From assembly GCF_000321225.1 (NCBI RefSeq), contig NW_004450582.1, forward strand, positions 915,148 through 979,147: a stretch of 64,000 nucleotides of DNA, in the 5' to 3' direction. The notes beneath the pieces are model-generated. The model saw only the letters and a program-made list of their open reading frames with translations. It was not told the DNA's origin and did not search any database. This document shows positions 12,209 to 23,010 of this stretch, one piece after another. The stretch is from Odobenus rosmarus divergens. Lineage: Eukaryota; Chordata; Mammalia; Carnivora; Odobenidae. Made by a program: the position numbers and the translations under genes. Position 1 is the stretch's first letter, and each line of letters opens with the position of its first letter.

Positions 12209-12219
12209 AGATTTTTCTT

Positions 12220-12401
12220 GGGGGACCTGGGTGGCTCAGTCATTAAGCATCTGTCTTCAGCTCAGTCCCAGGGTCCTGGGATCAAGCCCGGCATCGGGCT
12301 CCCTGCTCCACAGGAAGCCTGCTTCTCCCTCTCCCACTCCCTCTGCTTGTGTTCCCTCTCTTGCTGTCTCTGTCAAATAAATAAATAAAATCTTTTAAAA
12401 A
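12220..12401 (+). mobile_element. CAN-SINE
   Basis: It starts GGGGGACCTGGGTGGCTCAG and has the GGGTCCTGGGATCAAGCCCG motif and an AAATAAATAAATAAAATCTT tail. ATTTTTCTT-like flanks suggest a target-site duplication. Part of the middle is deleted. Confidence 0.93.
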
Positions 12402-13159
12402 ATTTTTTTTCTTACCCAAATAGTATATTTTTATATGTGTGATTTTCCACCTTTTTAAAAATAGTGTCATGATGCTGATAGAGAGAACTAGAACTTTTTG
12501 AACAGTTTCTACATGCCAGACACTTTCCAAGCCCAATCTTATTTATGATTCCCCTCCATATTCCAGCTGGGAAGATGTTTTATCTGAGAGTGAGATACTG
12601 AGTCACGCTGGCTGCCTCGAGCACCACAGCTTCACATTTCTTGGCACTTTGCATTTTAGAATTGCTGTTGCCTTTGTTACTGATTTCAAAGTGAGTCAGA
12701 CTTTATAGTCACCCCAAACACAATGAACAACTTTTCCTATTTAAATGGAACATCGTTACAAATTCCAACTAGTGGCCTCAGACAAAGGCAGCAGATCAAA
12801 GCAGGTGGCCCACCCTAGGAAGGAAGACCGGAACTTCTCTGGATTGACAGGGATAGGTGAGTGCATGGCCTGGCAGCAGGGGTTTCCCTGGACCCAGTTT
12901 GGCATCAAAGAAAAGCAGGGAAGATAAGTCTAAAGGAAAAATCATGTAGCAACCCAAAATTTGCAAGCAGCAGCCTGTCGTTGAGACAGAGCCAGAGGAC
13001 AGGACTGCATTGAGTAGCCCTGAAGCCACTGATCTCTGGTTGCTAGGGAAAAAGAATTCACACAAACACACAATTTTGTGCCATAAGGAACTTAAGTGTC
13101 TGAAAACAGCAAGAATGCCTGCTAGTGGAAAACATGGACATGGCATCTCTCCCACACAA
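12402..13159. other. Intergenic sequence, nothing recognised
   Basis: No supported gene or repeat. The minus-strand 119-codon frame at 12796-13155 has no recognisable domain and no expression signal. Confidence 0.4.
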
Positions 13160-14430
13160 ACTTTCTGCCAGTAGCTGGTCCAGGAAAAAAAAAAATGACC
13201 TCATTCAAAAATAAGCATCCATGCAAAGCTACTATGGGAAAATAAGAGAAGAAACAGAGATAAAATGGATGGCCAAAAATATACAAGAGAAAAAAATTTT
13301 TCCATAAAACAAATAAATATTTGGGCCAAAAATATTGCCAAAAACTTGAAAGGCAAAAGACTTAAACAGAGCTCCCATACCTATAAAGCAAGAGCTCATA
13401 TTGGATATACAAGAGCTCAGGGAAGATACTGTAAGCCAATTGGAAATGAAATATGATTTGGCAGAGCCCAGGAATCAAACATTTCACTGCCAGCAACCAG
13501 ATTCTGTTAAAAACATGGAAAGAAACAAGTATGTAAGGAATAGAAAAAGAGTGCAATTCAATGAAGTAGAAAAAAAAATTCATAAGAATTATGAAAGAAT
13601 AATAGCTAGACAGGATAGAAAAAAGGCCTTAACATATGCAATAACTAATATCTTGAAGAGGTTGAAAAATAATAAAATAGGGAAAGTTATGCTTCAAAGT
13701 AGCTTTTCAGATATATAACTCATGACTCTATCGACTGAGAGGACTCACTGAACCCTGGGGAAAATTTACACAAAACATTCAGCTCTGAATCATGTTTCAG
13801 TCAAGTTGCTAGAACTCCAAGAAAACAGCTGTTGTACATTAAGGCAAAAAGTTTATGTTGGATTGTTACTTTCCACAAAAATGTTCAGTGCTAGAAGACC
13901 CTGGAGCAATAGTATAATAGCAAAGTCCTCAGGAAATAAAGTACATGTTCCAAGAATTATACACAGCCAAAGAGTCATTAAGGTATAATGAAAATGAACA
14001 TTTTTTGAGCTTGCAAAAACTCAGGCAATATACCCCAAGCCCTTCCTGAAGAAACTACTACAGGCCAAATTTTGAAAAGCGAAGAGATAAGTGGAGTACT
14101 GATCCTAAGTACTGACTTCATTTAACTGTAGGACTAAAACTAAAATAATTGTGGAGGTTATGGTCACAGAAGAGAATTTAAATGTGATAAACTCTAATGA
14201 TGTAGAAATAATACAGCAAAGGTTTGGAGGGAAGAGGACAGATGGTGGGGAGTAATGTCAATATGCTGATTTTCTCATCTGCTGGAGCAGAGGATAGAAA
14301 GATTATTGAAGCTGATAAATCATGTAATAAAGCTACAAGTACATTTCAAAGTCTAAAGAGTATGATATGAAAAATTATATGATCATCAAGAATCAGGTAC
14401 ATTGGGGAGGAAGATGGGGGAGGAATAGAA
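13160..14430 (+). mobile_element. HAL1/old L1 ORF1-region remnant
   Basis: Positions 13740-14090 (AAAACATTCAGCTCTGAATC, then the CTTCCTGAAGAAACTACTAC stretch) look like the HAL1 family, a half-length L1 with ORF1 only. The 105-codon frame at 13401, rich in K and E, would be part of the degraded ORF1. Assignment is by resemblance only. Confidence 0.5.
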
Positions 14431-14759
14431 AAATTAATTTCATCATTCCTCATGGTAGGAAGTCAAGAGATAGCTGTCCAGAGATATAGAAGTTTAAATA
14501 GAAGGAGCACTGTCATATATGGCTAATGAGAGTGACTACAGGAAGGACTTCACAGGACTTCTCTAGCCCTGTTGTGTGGGACCAAGAGACAAAAGGACAG
14601 CTTTTGCACAATTCAACTTTAGGGACTCACAAGAAGTGGAAAGACAGCTGAGGGGCAATGAATCCTTCCCTAGCACAAAATATGAACAATCTCTCCAGTA
14701 CTACCTTATTATACTGTGGTTTATAAACTGTCACGATGAGTGACCACCCAACATCTTTG

Positions 14760-15125
14760 GAATATCATGTGCCACTTTCCCCAAGGAGGCCAAACTTGCT
14801 TTCCCAGCTTCCTTTACAGCTAGAGTACAGGCATGTAACCAAGGCTCCAACAATCAGACACAACCACACAGGACTTTGACACCCAAGAGAGCAATGGGAG
14901 GAATCCATCTTTGGCCATTGTGCTAAGTTAGGACTCCAGCTTTCAGGGACAGCAAAGGCAGAGGTTCTGATATCAAGCGCCCAGTGGTGGTAGCATTGTC
15001 TAAAGAGTGGAGCAGCTATAAAGAGTGCTTTGGGCATTATTCCTAGCTGGCTGCCTTCTAGATAGAGGGGAGTTCTGTTATTTGCAACTACGAACCATGC
15101 CTGATAATGCATCATCGTGGCAGAA
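14760..15125 (+). mobile_element. Ancient LTR remnant, probably ERVL-MaLR type
   Basis: GCTTTCCCAGCTTCCTTTAC then AGCTAGAGTACAGGCATGTA near the left end, and TTATTTGCAACTACGAACCA at the right, follow the layout of a degraded mammalian LTR. The 130-codon antisense frame here is judged to be chance. Confidence 0.45.
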
Positions 15126-15339
15126 CACACACTTAAAAAGCCAAAAACAAAATTCAAACATCCTTTCGTGTTAAAAAGACCAAGGACCTACTGTTTTCAT
15201 TAGCTCCTAGTCTAGAGATCACTTACACAGTAGCTTCAAATTAAGAAGCCAAGTATCTGTGAAACGTCCCTTCCCTACAACATGTTATCTACTTTAAATG
15301 TAAGTTAAAGAATGGGCTCTGTTAAAATAGATCTTAGTT

Positions 15340-15614
15340 AAAAAAAAAAAAAGAAGGTAGTAGGAAGGGAAAAATGAAGAGGGGGAAATCCGAGGGGGAG
15401 ACAAACCATGAGAGACTATGGACTCTGAGAAACAAACTGAGGGTTCTAGAGGGGAGAGGGGTGGGAGGATGGGTTAGCCTGGTGATGGGTATTAAAGAGG
15501 GCACGTTCTGCATGGAGCACTGGGTGTTATACGCAAACAATGAATCACGGAACACTACATCAAAAACTAATGATGTAATGTATGGTGATTAACATAATAA
15601 AATAAAATTTTAAA
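15340..15614 (+). mobile_element. Young carnivore L1, 5'-truncated 3' end
   Basis: About 260 bases match the carnivore L1 3' end closely, including GAGAGACTATGGACTCTGAG, GAGCACTGGGTGTTATACGC and TGTATGGTGATTAACATAAT before the A-rich tail. A 16-base target-site duplication with one mismatch (AAAATAG-TCTTAGTT) is at 15324-15339 and 15615-15630. It is strongly 5'-truncated and has no ORF. Confidence 0.93.
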
Positions 15615-16017
15615 AAAATAGGTCTTAGTTTTAAGTGCAATTACACTGGAATCACCGAAGTCAAAGCATTCCAAACAGGTAAGATCAAATACAGCTGAAA
15701 CTTACTATCTTGGCTTGCTGAAAGCCTTGGGAAGATTTTATGGATAATGATCCTAAACTCATCTAAAACGTCTATTCTAGGCTCCAAAGCTTGCATTTAA
15801 ACCCCAAGTATAGTCATATTCATTGCCTACTGTGAAAGGGTTACGGGAAAATGTCATTTCCATTGCTCCCTCTCTTGTTCATGGCTATGAAAAGCAGCAA
15901 AATATACACACTCATCCTGCAGTTCCGTGATAAAGAAGTACTGCAGCTGGTGAATTTTACTAATGAAGAGATGAATTTACTTCAGAATCTAGGTATTGAG
16001 TACAAAGCATTCCAGTC

Positions 16018-16409
16018 CAGTGGTTCTCAGAGTGTGGTTCCTGAGCATCAACATCATTTGGGAACTTCCTGGAAATGCAAATTCTTAGGCCCCACAATTT
16101 ACTGAATTGGAAATTCTGGGCGTGAGGCCCAGAATTCAGTGTTTTATTAAAAAAAAAAACAACTCAGGGTGCCTGGGTGGCTCAGCCAGTTAGCGTCCAC
16201 TCTTGGTTTTGGCTCAGGTCATGCTCTCAGGGTCCTGGGATCAAGCCCCGCAGCAGGCTCCATGTTCAGGGGGGAGTCTGCTTGAGGATTCTCTCCCTCT
16301 CCTTCTGCCCCTCTCCCACCCCCCCCAAAATAAATACATAAATCTTTAAAAAAACAAAGCCTCTCTTGGTGATTTTCATGTATACTAAAGTTTGAGAACC
16401 ACTCTCTTT
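16018..16409. mobile_element. MER5A (hAT-Charlie) split by a CAN-SINE
   Basis: The left terminus CAGTGGTTCTCAGAGTGTGG and right terminus AAAGTTTGAGAACCACTC are the inverted ends of MER5A. The interior with GGAAATGCAAATTCTTAGGC also fits. The two halves surround the 16167-16352 SINE. Confidence 0.92.
16167..16352 (+). mobile_element. CAN-SINE inserted in MER5A
   Basis: It starts AGGGTGCCTGGGTGGCTCAG and ends with AAATAAATACATAAATCTTT. The flanks share an A-rich AAAAACAA motif, which may be the target-site duplication. Confidence 0.93.
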
Positions 16410-17925
16410 GGAAGCACAACCAAACTACTCCAATCAAAGGACAATCTACTCCTGAGAAGGGAAGAGAAAAATGTACCTTCTTAACAGCATATTTCAGACT
16501 ATTAAAGGAGTTCTCCCCTAGAACTAACCTAACTTCTCGTGTAGCATACACTCATTTCTTCTTCTACAGAGGGGATAGAGGACTTTTGGTTACTACAAGC
16601 CAATATATAACTTTTCTTGGGACCATCAGACATCAAGTACTCTTCAATCTTCTCCTTGTTCCTTTTACCTTTATTTATAATCACTTAAAACTCTTCGTCA
16701 TCCTTGTCAAGCTCTGGAATAAAATACAACCTCATTTTACCATTCAAATAGATTAAAATACACTTTGTCATTGAACCATAGAAAATAATGCCACAAAACC
16801 TAGGTCTCTTATATTCTACCTCTGTTTTAAAGTACATGTACTTCTAAAATAAAAATCAAATTTTAGGTCTGTCATTTCAAGATATCTTTATTCTTCCCCC
16901 TCATCCCTGTTCTTCCTAAAAAAAAAAAAAAAGTTTTAGTTTATTGTAAGGTCACTGAGTATTTCACATATATTGCATTAAACATTCTGATCCTCATTTG
17001 CCCTATTAAATAAGAATTGACCAGATGGATATTCCTCTGACTCTCTCTCCTGAGCAGGTTTTAGTTAATTAAAAATGATTATTTTTACTACGTATTTTAT
17101 ATATTGGCCAGATGTTACCTGTGGTCATTTCTGGAAAGGATCATTTGGTGGTGGTTATAAAATACATATTTTCCTTTGGGAGGCCAGACTCTTGAGCATG
17201 ATCAGGAAAACAAATGTGGAAATTGATTTCACCTCATACCTTTTTCTTAGTGCCAAAATGGCCATAATGCTTCATTTCCTTTGAAAGTATGATCTATTCA
17301 AATTCTTTCTTCTATCTCCATTCTGGCTCTATTTATGTTGCATCAAAAAATTATCAGGTTGGTAGAAAAAAAATTAATATTGGTTTCTCTCTGTACTAGC
17401 AGTGTAAGTTGTTTTTTTCTAAAAAAAAAAAAACAAAAAAACTGATTTGGTTTCTCTAGATGTGGTTTGTGTAAGACATCTACATACGACCTAGCAAACT
17501 GTTCTGCTCCATCAAGACAGAGACTCCATGCACAGAGGATGAGACTTCCAGATAGGATTTCTAACAGTTCCTGCTTCTATACAGGTCTCCTTAGAAGCTA
17601 TTTTTCATGCAAACTAATTTGCCTAAATTTCCTGTTAGCGCTGAAATAATCTAGAATGTGGCAAAGATACTGTAATTATGAAATTGTTTTGTGATTGCAC
17701 TAGTCATTTTTTCTCCATTTGTAGACAAACCAGAATCCAAACAAGCCCCTTCTCAGTTTTGTCCTTAAAAAAATAACAAACACAATAAAGCAACATGCAA
17801 CTTTTTTTTTTTAATTTCAGTTTTCGAGGTCACCCCAAATTCGGAAAGTCTAATGGATGGAATTAACCACATGATCACCGGGACTAGATTTAGACGGTTG
17901 GTCTCTAAAACACCATTTAGAGGCC
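16410..17925. other. Intergenic sequence, nothing recognised
   Basis: AT-rich with several A and T homopolymers (near 16918 and 17421). No repeat family or gene can be supported. Confidence 0.4.
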
Positions 17926-18124
17926 TTTTTTTTTTTTAAGATTTTATTTGTTTGAGAGAGAGAGAGAGAGAGCATGAGTGGGGCGGGGGGAGCAGAGGGA
18001 GAGGACAAGCAGACCCTGGCTGAGCACAGAGCCCAATGTGGGGCTCGATTCCACAATCCTGAGACCATCACCTGAGCCAAAATCAAATCAGAAGCTTAAC
18101 TGATTGAGCCACCCACGTGCCCCC
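17926..18124 (-). mobile_element. CAN-SINE, diverged
   Basis: The T-rich tail and (GA)n are at the left and GAGCCACCCACGTGCCCC at the right. No convincing target-site duplication was found. Confidence 0.92.
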
Positions 18125-18274
18125 AGAAGACTCCTATGAGGCAAAAGTGAGTCTTTTCAAAGTCTGAATTTCACACGCTGACAAACATAATGTTAGGTGC
18201 AGTAGGGTGTATAAACAAGAAAAAACTTTCAATTCCAAAGCCCTGGCTGTTTTGTGAAATATTTCACGGCCAAA

Positions 18275-18410
18275 ATATGGACCCAAGTTCTGGTCTCAGC
18301 TCTGACTTTCTACATGGTCTGACGTAAGTGACCTCCCCACGTTCGGTTTCTTTTCTTACATAAAGAATGACAGTTAGAAATATATATTCTCTAAAGTCTC
18401 TTTAAGCCCC
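18275..18410 (+). repeat. MIR-like fragment
   Basis: GGTCTCAGCTCTGACTTTCT and the following GTAAGTGACCTCCCC ... TAAAGAATGACAG order resembles the MIR core. It is short and diverged. Confidence 0.5.
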
Positions 18411-19344
18411 CAAATTATATGATTTGTTGTTTAAAAAGTAACTTTAAGGACTAATATGCTTTATTGAGCAACTGGGACAACTGGCGTGGGGGTTGCTTTA
18501 TTAACTTAGAAGACACGGCCCTCATTTTCTGATCGTATAAAGCATCTGCTGCCTATATTCTGAAGTACACAGATCTGCTTGTAGTAAATCACAGTCACCT
18601 CGAAAATGATCTCTTCCTCTTATGTTTTCATAGCAATCAACATTTACTAGGGTCTTCCCATTAAAGTCATCTGTGTTACATTTGATTTCAAGAGCCAGGT
18701 AAGGGGCAGACATTGATGATGAAGAGCCTGATAGTCCTTGGAATAAATTGTCCCCCAAAATATAAGATTACATACCTTCAGATCAGGCCATGTTCATCAG
18801 CCTCTAATAGGTTGGAGGGACTCACAGTCTTAATTTCCTATGTGAATCTATAATTGTCCGCAGGGGTCAATTTCAGGGGATGCCTCATATAAATTAGAAT
18901 TGAAGATAATGATGCCTATTCACTTGATCAACTGAAATGACCAGCTGGGTTTAATGGGAGGAAAACACAAACCCCTGTGAAATTGGAATAGCTTCAAAGG
19001 TGATAGAATGTAATTATTTTTCTGCAAAGTTTCTTCTCTAAAGGTGACTGGCCATTGTGCCGTGGGCACCTGGGCTGCCATGTTATGAGAGTAGATACGG
19101 CATTTGGAGCTACTGACCGTATCCAAAGGTGTAAGTCAAGAGTCAGCTTTCTGCTAAGGGAATGGGGAAAAGCAGGATTTCTTCTCCCTTCTTATTTTAG
19201 TCATTTCATTTACAGTTGGAGAGGCGCTTTGGGGACCTGCCTAATTGATTCCCGAGAGGCAAATTCTAATTTAGATTGCTACAAAAGTGTTTTCTCTTTA
19301 TAGCCATAAAACACTTTCTAGAATTTGTTATAATTATCCTTAGG
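18411..19344. other. Intergenic sequence, nothing recognised
   Basis: No repeat or gene can be supported. The 68-82 codon frames overlap on both strands and have no recognisable domains. Confidence 0.4.
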
Positions 19345-19500
19345 GTAATGTAATTTTAGGTCTGAAAGGACCTTGATAGCACCTGCCCAACCCCTCTCTT
19401 TTACAGATGAAGAGGCTGAGGTCCAGAGATGTGAACTGCCTGAACCAAGGTCACAGGGCTAGAACGAGGAAGAAGCTGGCTACCATCCCACAGTCAGAAG
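19345..19500 (-). repeat. Ancient MIR/L3-class fragment
   Basis: CTGAAAGGACCTTGATAGCA, then ACAGATGAAGAGGCTGAGG and CCAAGGTCACAGGGCTAGAA are landmarks of ancient mammalian SINE/LINE 3' ends. Exact family not decided. Confidence 0.6.
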
Positions 19501-19597
19501 GTGTAACCAATACGGATGCACAGTCTGGGATTTCCCACTTAGGAGTAGCTAGAGACTCACTCCATGAAAATCCCCATTTAAGAGAACGTATGTTCTA

Positions 19598-19782
19598 GGG
19601 GCGCCTGGGTGGGTCAGTCGATTCGGCTCGGGTCATGATTCCAGGATCCTGGGATCAAGTCCCGCATCAGGCTCCCTGGCTCTGCAGGGAGCCTGCTTCT
19701 TCCTCTGCCTCTCTCTCTCTCTCTGTCTCTCATGAATAAATAAATGAAATCTTAAAAAAAAAAGAAAGAAATAAAGAAAAGA
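19598..19782 (+). mobile_element. CAN-SINE, partly deleted head
   Basis: It begins GGGGCGCCTGGGTGGGTCAG and lacks part of the head (AAGCGTCTGCCTT is missing). The target-site duplication is AACGTATGTTCTA at 19585-19597 versus AACGTAGGTTCTA at 19784-19796. Confidence 0.95.
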
Positions 19783-19974
19783 AAACGTAGGTTCTATCAT
19801 GTGGGAGGGTTGCTAGCAAGCCAAACTGGCAGACGGGAACACTGGGAGGGACAGGGAGCCAAGCAACGAGTAGCCCACAAAGCAGATGACCGTTCCCCAG
19901 AGCGGACAGTAAGCTCTGATGATGAGCCTGTGTGTGCTGAGGGACAGTGGTGCACCCCCCGGGTGACTGCACAT

Positions 19975-20205
19975 ATTCGGAAGCCACACTGGTCCTGGGC
20001 TTGATTCTTGACTCTGCCGGTTGTGAGCTCTGTGATCTTTGACAAGTTGCTTCAGCTCTCTGTGCCTCAGTCCCTAGTCTGTCTGTATAAAAGGACGATA
20101 ATATCAGTACTGACTGTTACAGGGATTAAGTAAATATTAAATACACTGACCTATGTAAAGAGCTTAGCATGTATTAAGTGCTACATTAGTGTTGGCTGTT
20201 TTTCC
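19975..20205 (+). mobile_element. MIR element
   Basis: GAGCTCTGTGATCTTTGACA, CTCTCTGTGCCTCAGTCCCT and GTAAAGAGCTTAGCATGTAT appear in the MIR order over about 230 bases in the sense orientation. Confidence 0.85.
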
Positions 20206-20825
20206 CCCTATTCACTATGCCAGAAAATCTTAAAAGTTTCAGGATATATATGTAAGTTGTATTCATTAATAGTGTTACTGAGGTGCTTTATGATATAAAT
20301 ATGCACACTTTACTGGACAGACTCAGAAAGTCATTGATAAAACCTCTTTCTGTGTTTAATGGATTATCTTTCAGTTGGTGTTGTTACAATTTAAAGTGAT
20401 TTTTTTTTCCAAAAAAATAAACTACAGAGATTTTTTTATTTAAAAAATGCAATAGCCACAGTATCATGTAACAGTGACAGGAGTTTCATTAGCAAAACAA
20501 TTAATAAGAGAGCATATCTGTTGCAAAAATTAAAGACAGATTTTCACGGCAGGAAATTAGTGCCAAGTCAGTGACTCCTGAAGTCATCAGAGTATGGCCA
20601 GCAGCTCAGGGATGCTACGTTTGCTCTCGCTAAAGGCACGTTTCTTGGGCAGTTTAACGTTTTTTTCCCCCTTAGAATTGAATGCTGTCAAAGCTATCAT
20701 TAATATTTTACTCAGAATTCTTAAGAGAAAATCTTCACAAAATTAACAATACAGATCTTCAAGTAATTAGGACCGTTCAGAGGCACCTGAAAAGAATACC
20801 ATGTATGGATTAGTTGTTTTTTTCT
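20206..20825. other. Repeat-free sequence downstream of DERA
   Basis: No interspersed repeat was recognised. It may be distal DERA 3' UTR if the second AATAAA-like site near 20436-20441 (minus strand) is used. Confidence 0.4.
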
Positions 20826-20831
20826 TTTATT
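20826..20831 (-). terminator. DERA: Candidate polyadenylation signal AATAAA for DERA
   Basis: The plus strand reads TTTATT, which is AATAAA on the coding strand, 155 bases past the stop codon. A moderately U-rich stretch follows in transcript direction (about 20780-20790). The site is inferred from the motif and position only. Confidence 0.5.
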
Positions 20832-20985
20832 CTTTGAATTAAATTCAGTGAAAGTTTTAAGGGGGAAAAATAAAGTCAGTTATCCATTCATTCCCTCATG
20901 TTTTAATTAAACAATTTTAGCAATGACGTAGAAAAACACATTTTACATGTTGCTATAAAGCACTTTTCTGGAACTGGTCGCTGAT
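20826..20985 (-). other. DERA: DERA 3' UTR (proximal estimate)
   Basis: This is the sequence directly after the DERA stop codon. A canonical AATAAA on the minus strand at 20831-20826 would end the transcript about 180 bases after the stop. A second AATAAA-like site lies farther on, near 20436-20441, within an A/T-rich run, so a longer UTR to about 20.4 kb is possible. No interspersed repeat is visible between 20.4 and 21.0 kb, which fits retained UTR or other constrained sequence. Which signal is used cannot be decided here. Confidence 0.55.
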
Positions 20986-21042
20986 TTAAGACATCGGAAG
21001 ATCATGATAGGCTGCATATCTTCCGGTAACGTGATGGTAAAT
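20986..21042 (-). CDS. DERA: DERA last coding exon with stop codon
   Basis: The final exon begins directly after a CACAG acceptor (21044-21043 is the AG) and encodes 18 residues, IYHHVTGRYAAYHDLPMS, then TAA at 20988-20986. It matches the C-terminus of vertebrate DERA in length and sequence. A plausible branch-point sequence (TAACTAAAC) lies about 20-30 bases upstream of the acceptor on the minus strand. The three exons together give residues 214-318 without a break, so the gene appears intact at this end. Confidence 0.97.
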   Translation of the reverse strand: MYHHVTGRYAAYHDLPMS

Positions 21043-21057
21043 CTGTGAGGAAAACCA

Positions 21058-21145
21058 GAGTTTAGTTAATTAATAATTATCATGTACCATATATATCAAT
21101 TAATAATTATACTACTAAATAATAATTAATAATTATAATTAATGT
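21058..21145. repeat. AT-rich TAATTA-type tract in the last DERA intron
   Basis: Repeated ATTAATAATTAT units make up most of this stretch between the last two coding exons. It lies just upstream of the last acceptor, and its edge may carry the branch point. Confidence 0.75.
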
Positions 21146-21363
21146 TTCCTTATAAAGCCCCATATTATTATGCATTTCTGCAGACTCTCCATTCAACCCA
21201 CTTCAGGTGAAGGTTTGCTTGGACGAAAGCAGAAGTTTGGGTGTGATGAGGTAAATCGGATGAGTTTTTTTCTCTAGTTCTCATAGCCCAATAGGGGATT
21301 TTTCATTTCTTTCTCAAAAACACACTTGTCAATTTGTCCTAAGGACAATGGATTATTACACAC

Positions 21364-21513
21364 CTGCCTCTCGATGTCCGAAAGCAGAGTACTGGCACCT
21401 ATTCGAAACAGTTCTGGCGTCAGCCATTCATCTCCCAGTTCTTCCTTCACGAGAGAGAGCCAAGCAAGGGAATCCTTGGCACTGCGGATGCCTCCTGCTG
21501 GTTTAAAGCCTAC
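21364..21513 (-). CDS. DERA: DERA coding exon with the second catalytic lysine (penultimate)
   Basis: The minus strand shows a pyrimidine-rich tract ending in AG at 21515-21514, then 150 coding bases (50 codons, phase 0 at both ends) and a GT donor at 21363-21362. The product starts VGFKPAGGIRSAKDSLAWLS and ends STLLSDIERQ. The lysine in GFKPAGG corresponds to human Lys254, the proton-relay lysine, and the glycine-rich loop after it binds the phosphate. By length it covers residues 251-300. Compared with the human protein as I remember it, V replaces I at 251 and T replaces K at about 282; both are conservative for function. A CAN-SINE starts about 70 bp upstream of its acceptor. Confidence 0.97.
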
Positions 21514-21582
21514 CTACAAGGAAAGGTGGGAAAGAGAGCAAGGTCTAATGTTACTGGAGTGCTTTAAAAACCGGTCCTGCAT

Positions 21583-21783
21583 GGTGGAGCCTGGGTGGCT
21601 CAGGTGGTTGAGCTTCTGACTCTTGGTTTCAGCTCAGGTCATGATCTTAGAGTTCTGGGATCCATACCCTCGTCAGCCTCCACACTCAGCACAGAGTCTG
21701 CTGGAGATTCTCTCCCTCTGCTCCTCCCCCTGCTCATGCACACTCTTGCTCTCTCTCAAAACTAAATAAAATCTTTAACAACA
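21583..21783 (+). mobile_element. CAN-SINE near the DERA penultimate exon
   Basis: It starts GGAGCCTGGGTGGCTCAGGT and ends with AACTAAATAAAATCTTTAAC. The flanks (AAAAACCGGTCCTG and AAAAAATGGTACTG) suggest a diverged target-site duplication. It is antisense to DERA and ends about 70 bases before the acceptor, in transcript order. Confidence 0.93.
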
Positions 21784-22689
21784 AAAAATGGTACTGTGTT
21801 AGTTACAGGGTCTCGATTCTCTTTCTCTCTTTTTTTAAAGTCTATTTCACTTCACCCAGCAAAAGAGCTTAGATCATTGACTCGCGCCCATTCATGCTAC
21901 AAAATGACTTTTCCAAGATTAATGGGAAGGATGTCACTGTTTCTGAGGAGACACTAATGAGCGTTAATAACCCTCATTAACATTGCACTTATTGGAAAGT
22001 CATAAACCTCAACCATCTAGACTATAGCTGTGAACCAGGGATGAACAAGAGAGGTGTCAGTAACTAAGAAACACAGAGATCACAAAAGCCCATTCATTCT
22101 ACATTTCTATAAGTAAGCCTGTCTAGTCGCCTCTCAGCCCTTTATCCTGAGGTGCAAGACACATACATGTATTCAAAGTAAGAGAAGAGAATCAGGGAGG
22201 CCACACTAACCAAACTGGCAGCAATCAGAAAGCAGTGTTGACAGTTATTTTCATCAACTTAAGTGTAGGGACTTTTTTCTAAGTTGTAAGTGGAAAGAGT
22301 TCTATGAACAGCCAGACCGGTTAAATAAGCACAGTGGAAAAAGACAGTGTAGGAACTCTTCACAGTTCAGTAGTCTTTGAAGGTGAGCATAAAACAGCAC
22401 GACTCAGCCAATATCTGATGTTTACAAATGATGTCCCTGAGTCCATTAGAAATGGATAAATGTGTTCTATAAACAGTAAAACCTGCTTATCTGATTTACT
22501 TGTCTCAAGAACTTGAATCCAGTAGAGGAAAGACTCTACAGACAGGAGGAATCGAGAAAACACTGCATAGCCCAACTACTAAAGCTCAGGCATTTGAACA
22601 CTAAGAGCCGTTAATTTGAAGGGTAGCCCCAACACAGGGTTTATGGCTAACAGAATGCTAGAGAAGGGAGACAATAAATGAATGGTCCC
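21784..22689. other. DERA intron sequence, no repeat recognised
   Basis: Positions 21870-22030 contain well-spaced CG dinucleotides and motifs such as AATGAGCGTTAATAACCCTC. No repeat or coding evidence is visible. Confidence 0.4.
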
Positions 22690-23010
22690 ATAATTAATCC
22701 AAACTAGAAACCTCAGGGTTAACCTGGACTCCACCATTTTCCCCACCACACCACACCCAATCAACAGTCAAGTCCTACCAATCTTCCCTCTTTAACTTCT
22801 GTATCTCCGCCCACCCCACCCCCCACACACTTCCTCCGTACTCTCACTTCTGCTGCTTTAATTTAGACCCTCATTAGTTCTCACAAATATCGGTGGGTCT
22901 CCTGACTGGTTTCCCCGCCTCAGTCACTCACTGCCACATGGCTATGCAGCCGCTGTACACTGATCCTAACCCTATCTGCCTATTACCCAGGAGCCCAAGT
23001 GGCTCTGAAA
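22690..23010 (+). mobile_element. L2 LINE fragment (ORF2 C-terminal region)
   Basis: The layout GTTAACCTGGACTCCACC, CACACCCAATCAACAGTCAA, then a CTGACTGGTTTCCCCGCCTC stretch corresponds to the L2 protein region reading like DSS...PHIQ.I...LL.GLP. It is highly degraded. Confidence 0.75.

Noticed and set aside
14765..15157. 130-codon minus-strand ORF
   Set aside because: It lies over an LTR-like remnant on the opposite strand. The residues are cysteine- and tryptophan-rich in a random way, with no domain.
1..20000. Search for SLC15A5 exons, the usual neighbour downstream of DERA
   Set aside because: No transporter-like coding segment was seen. In human the two genes are far apart, so its absence here is expected.
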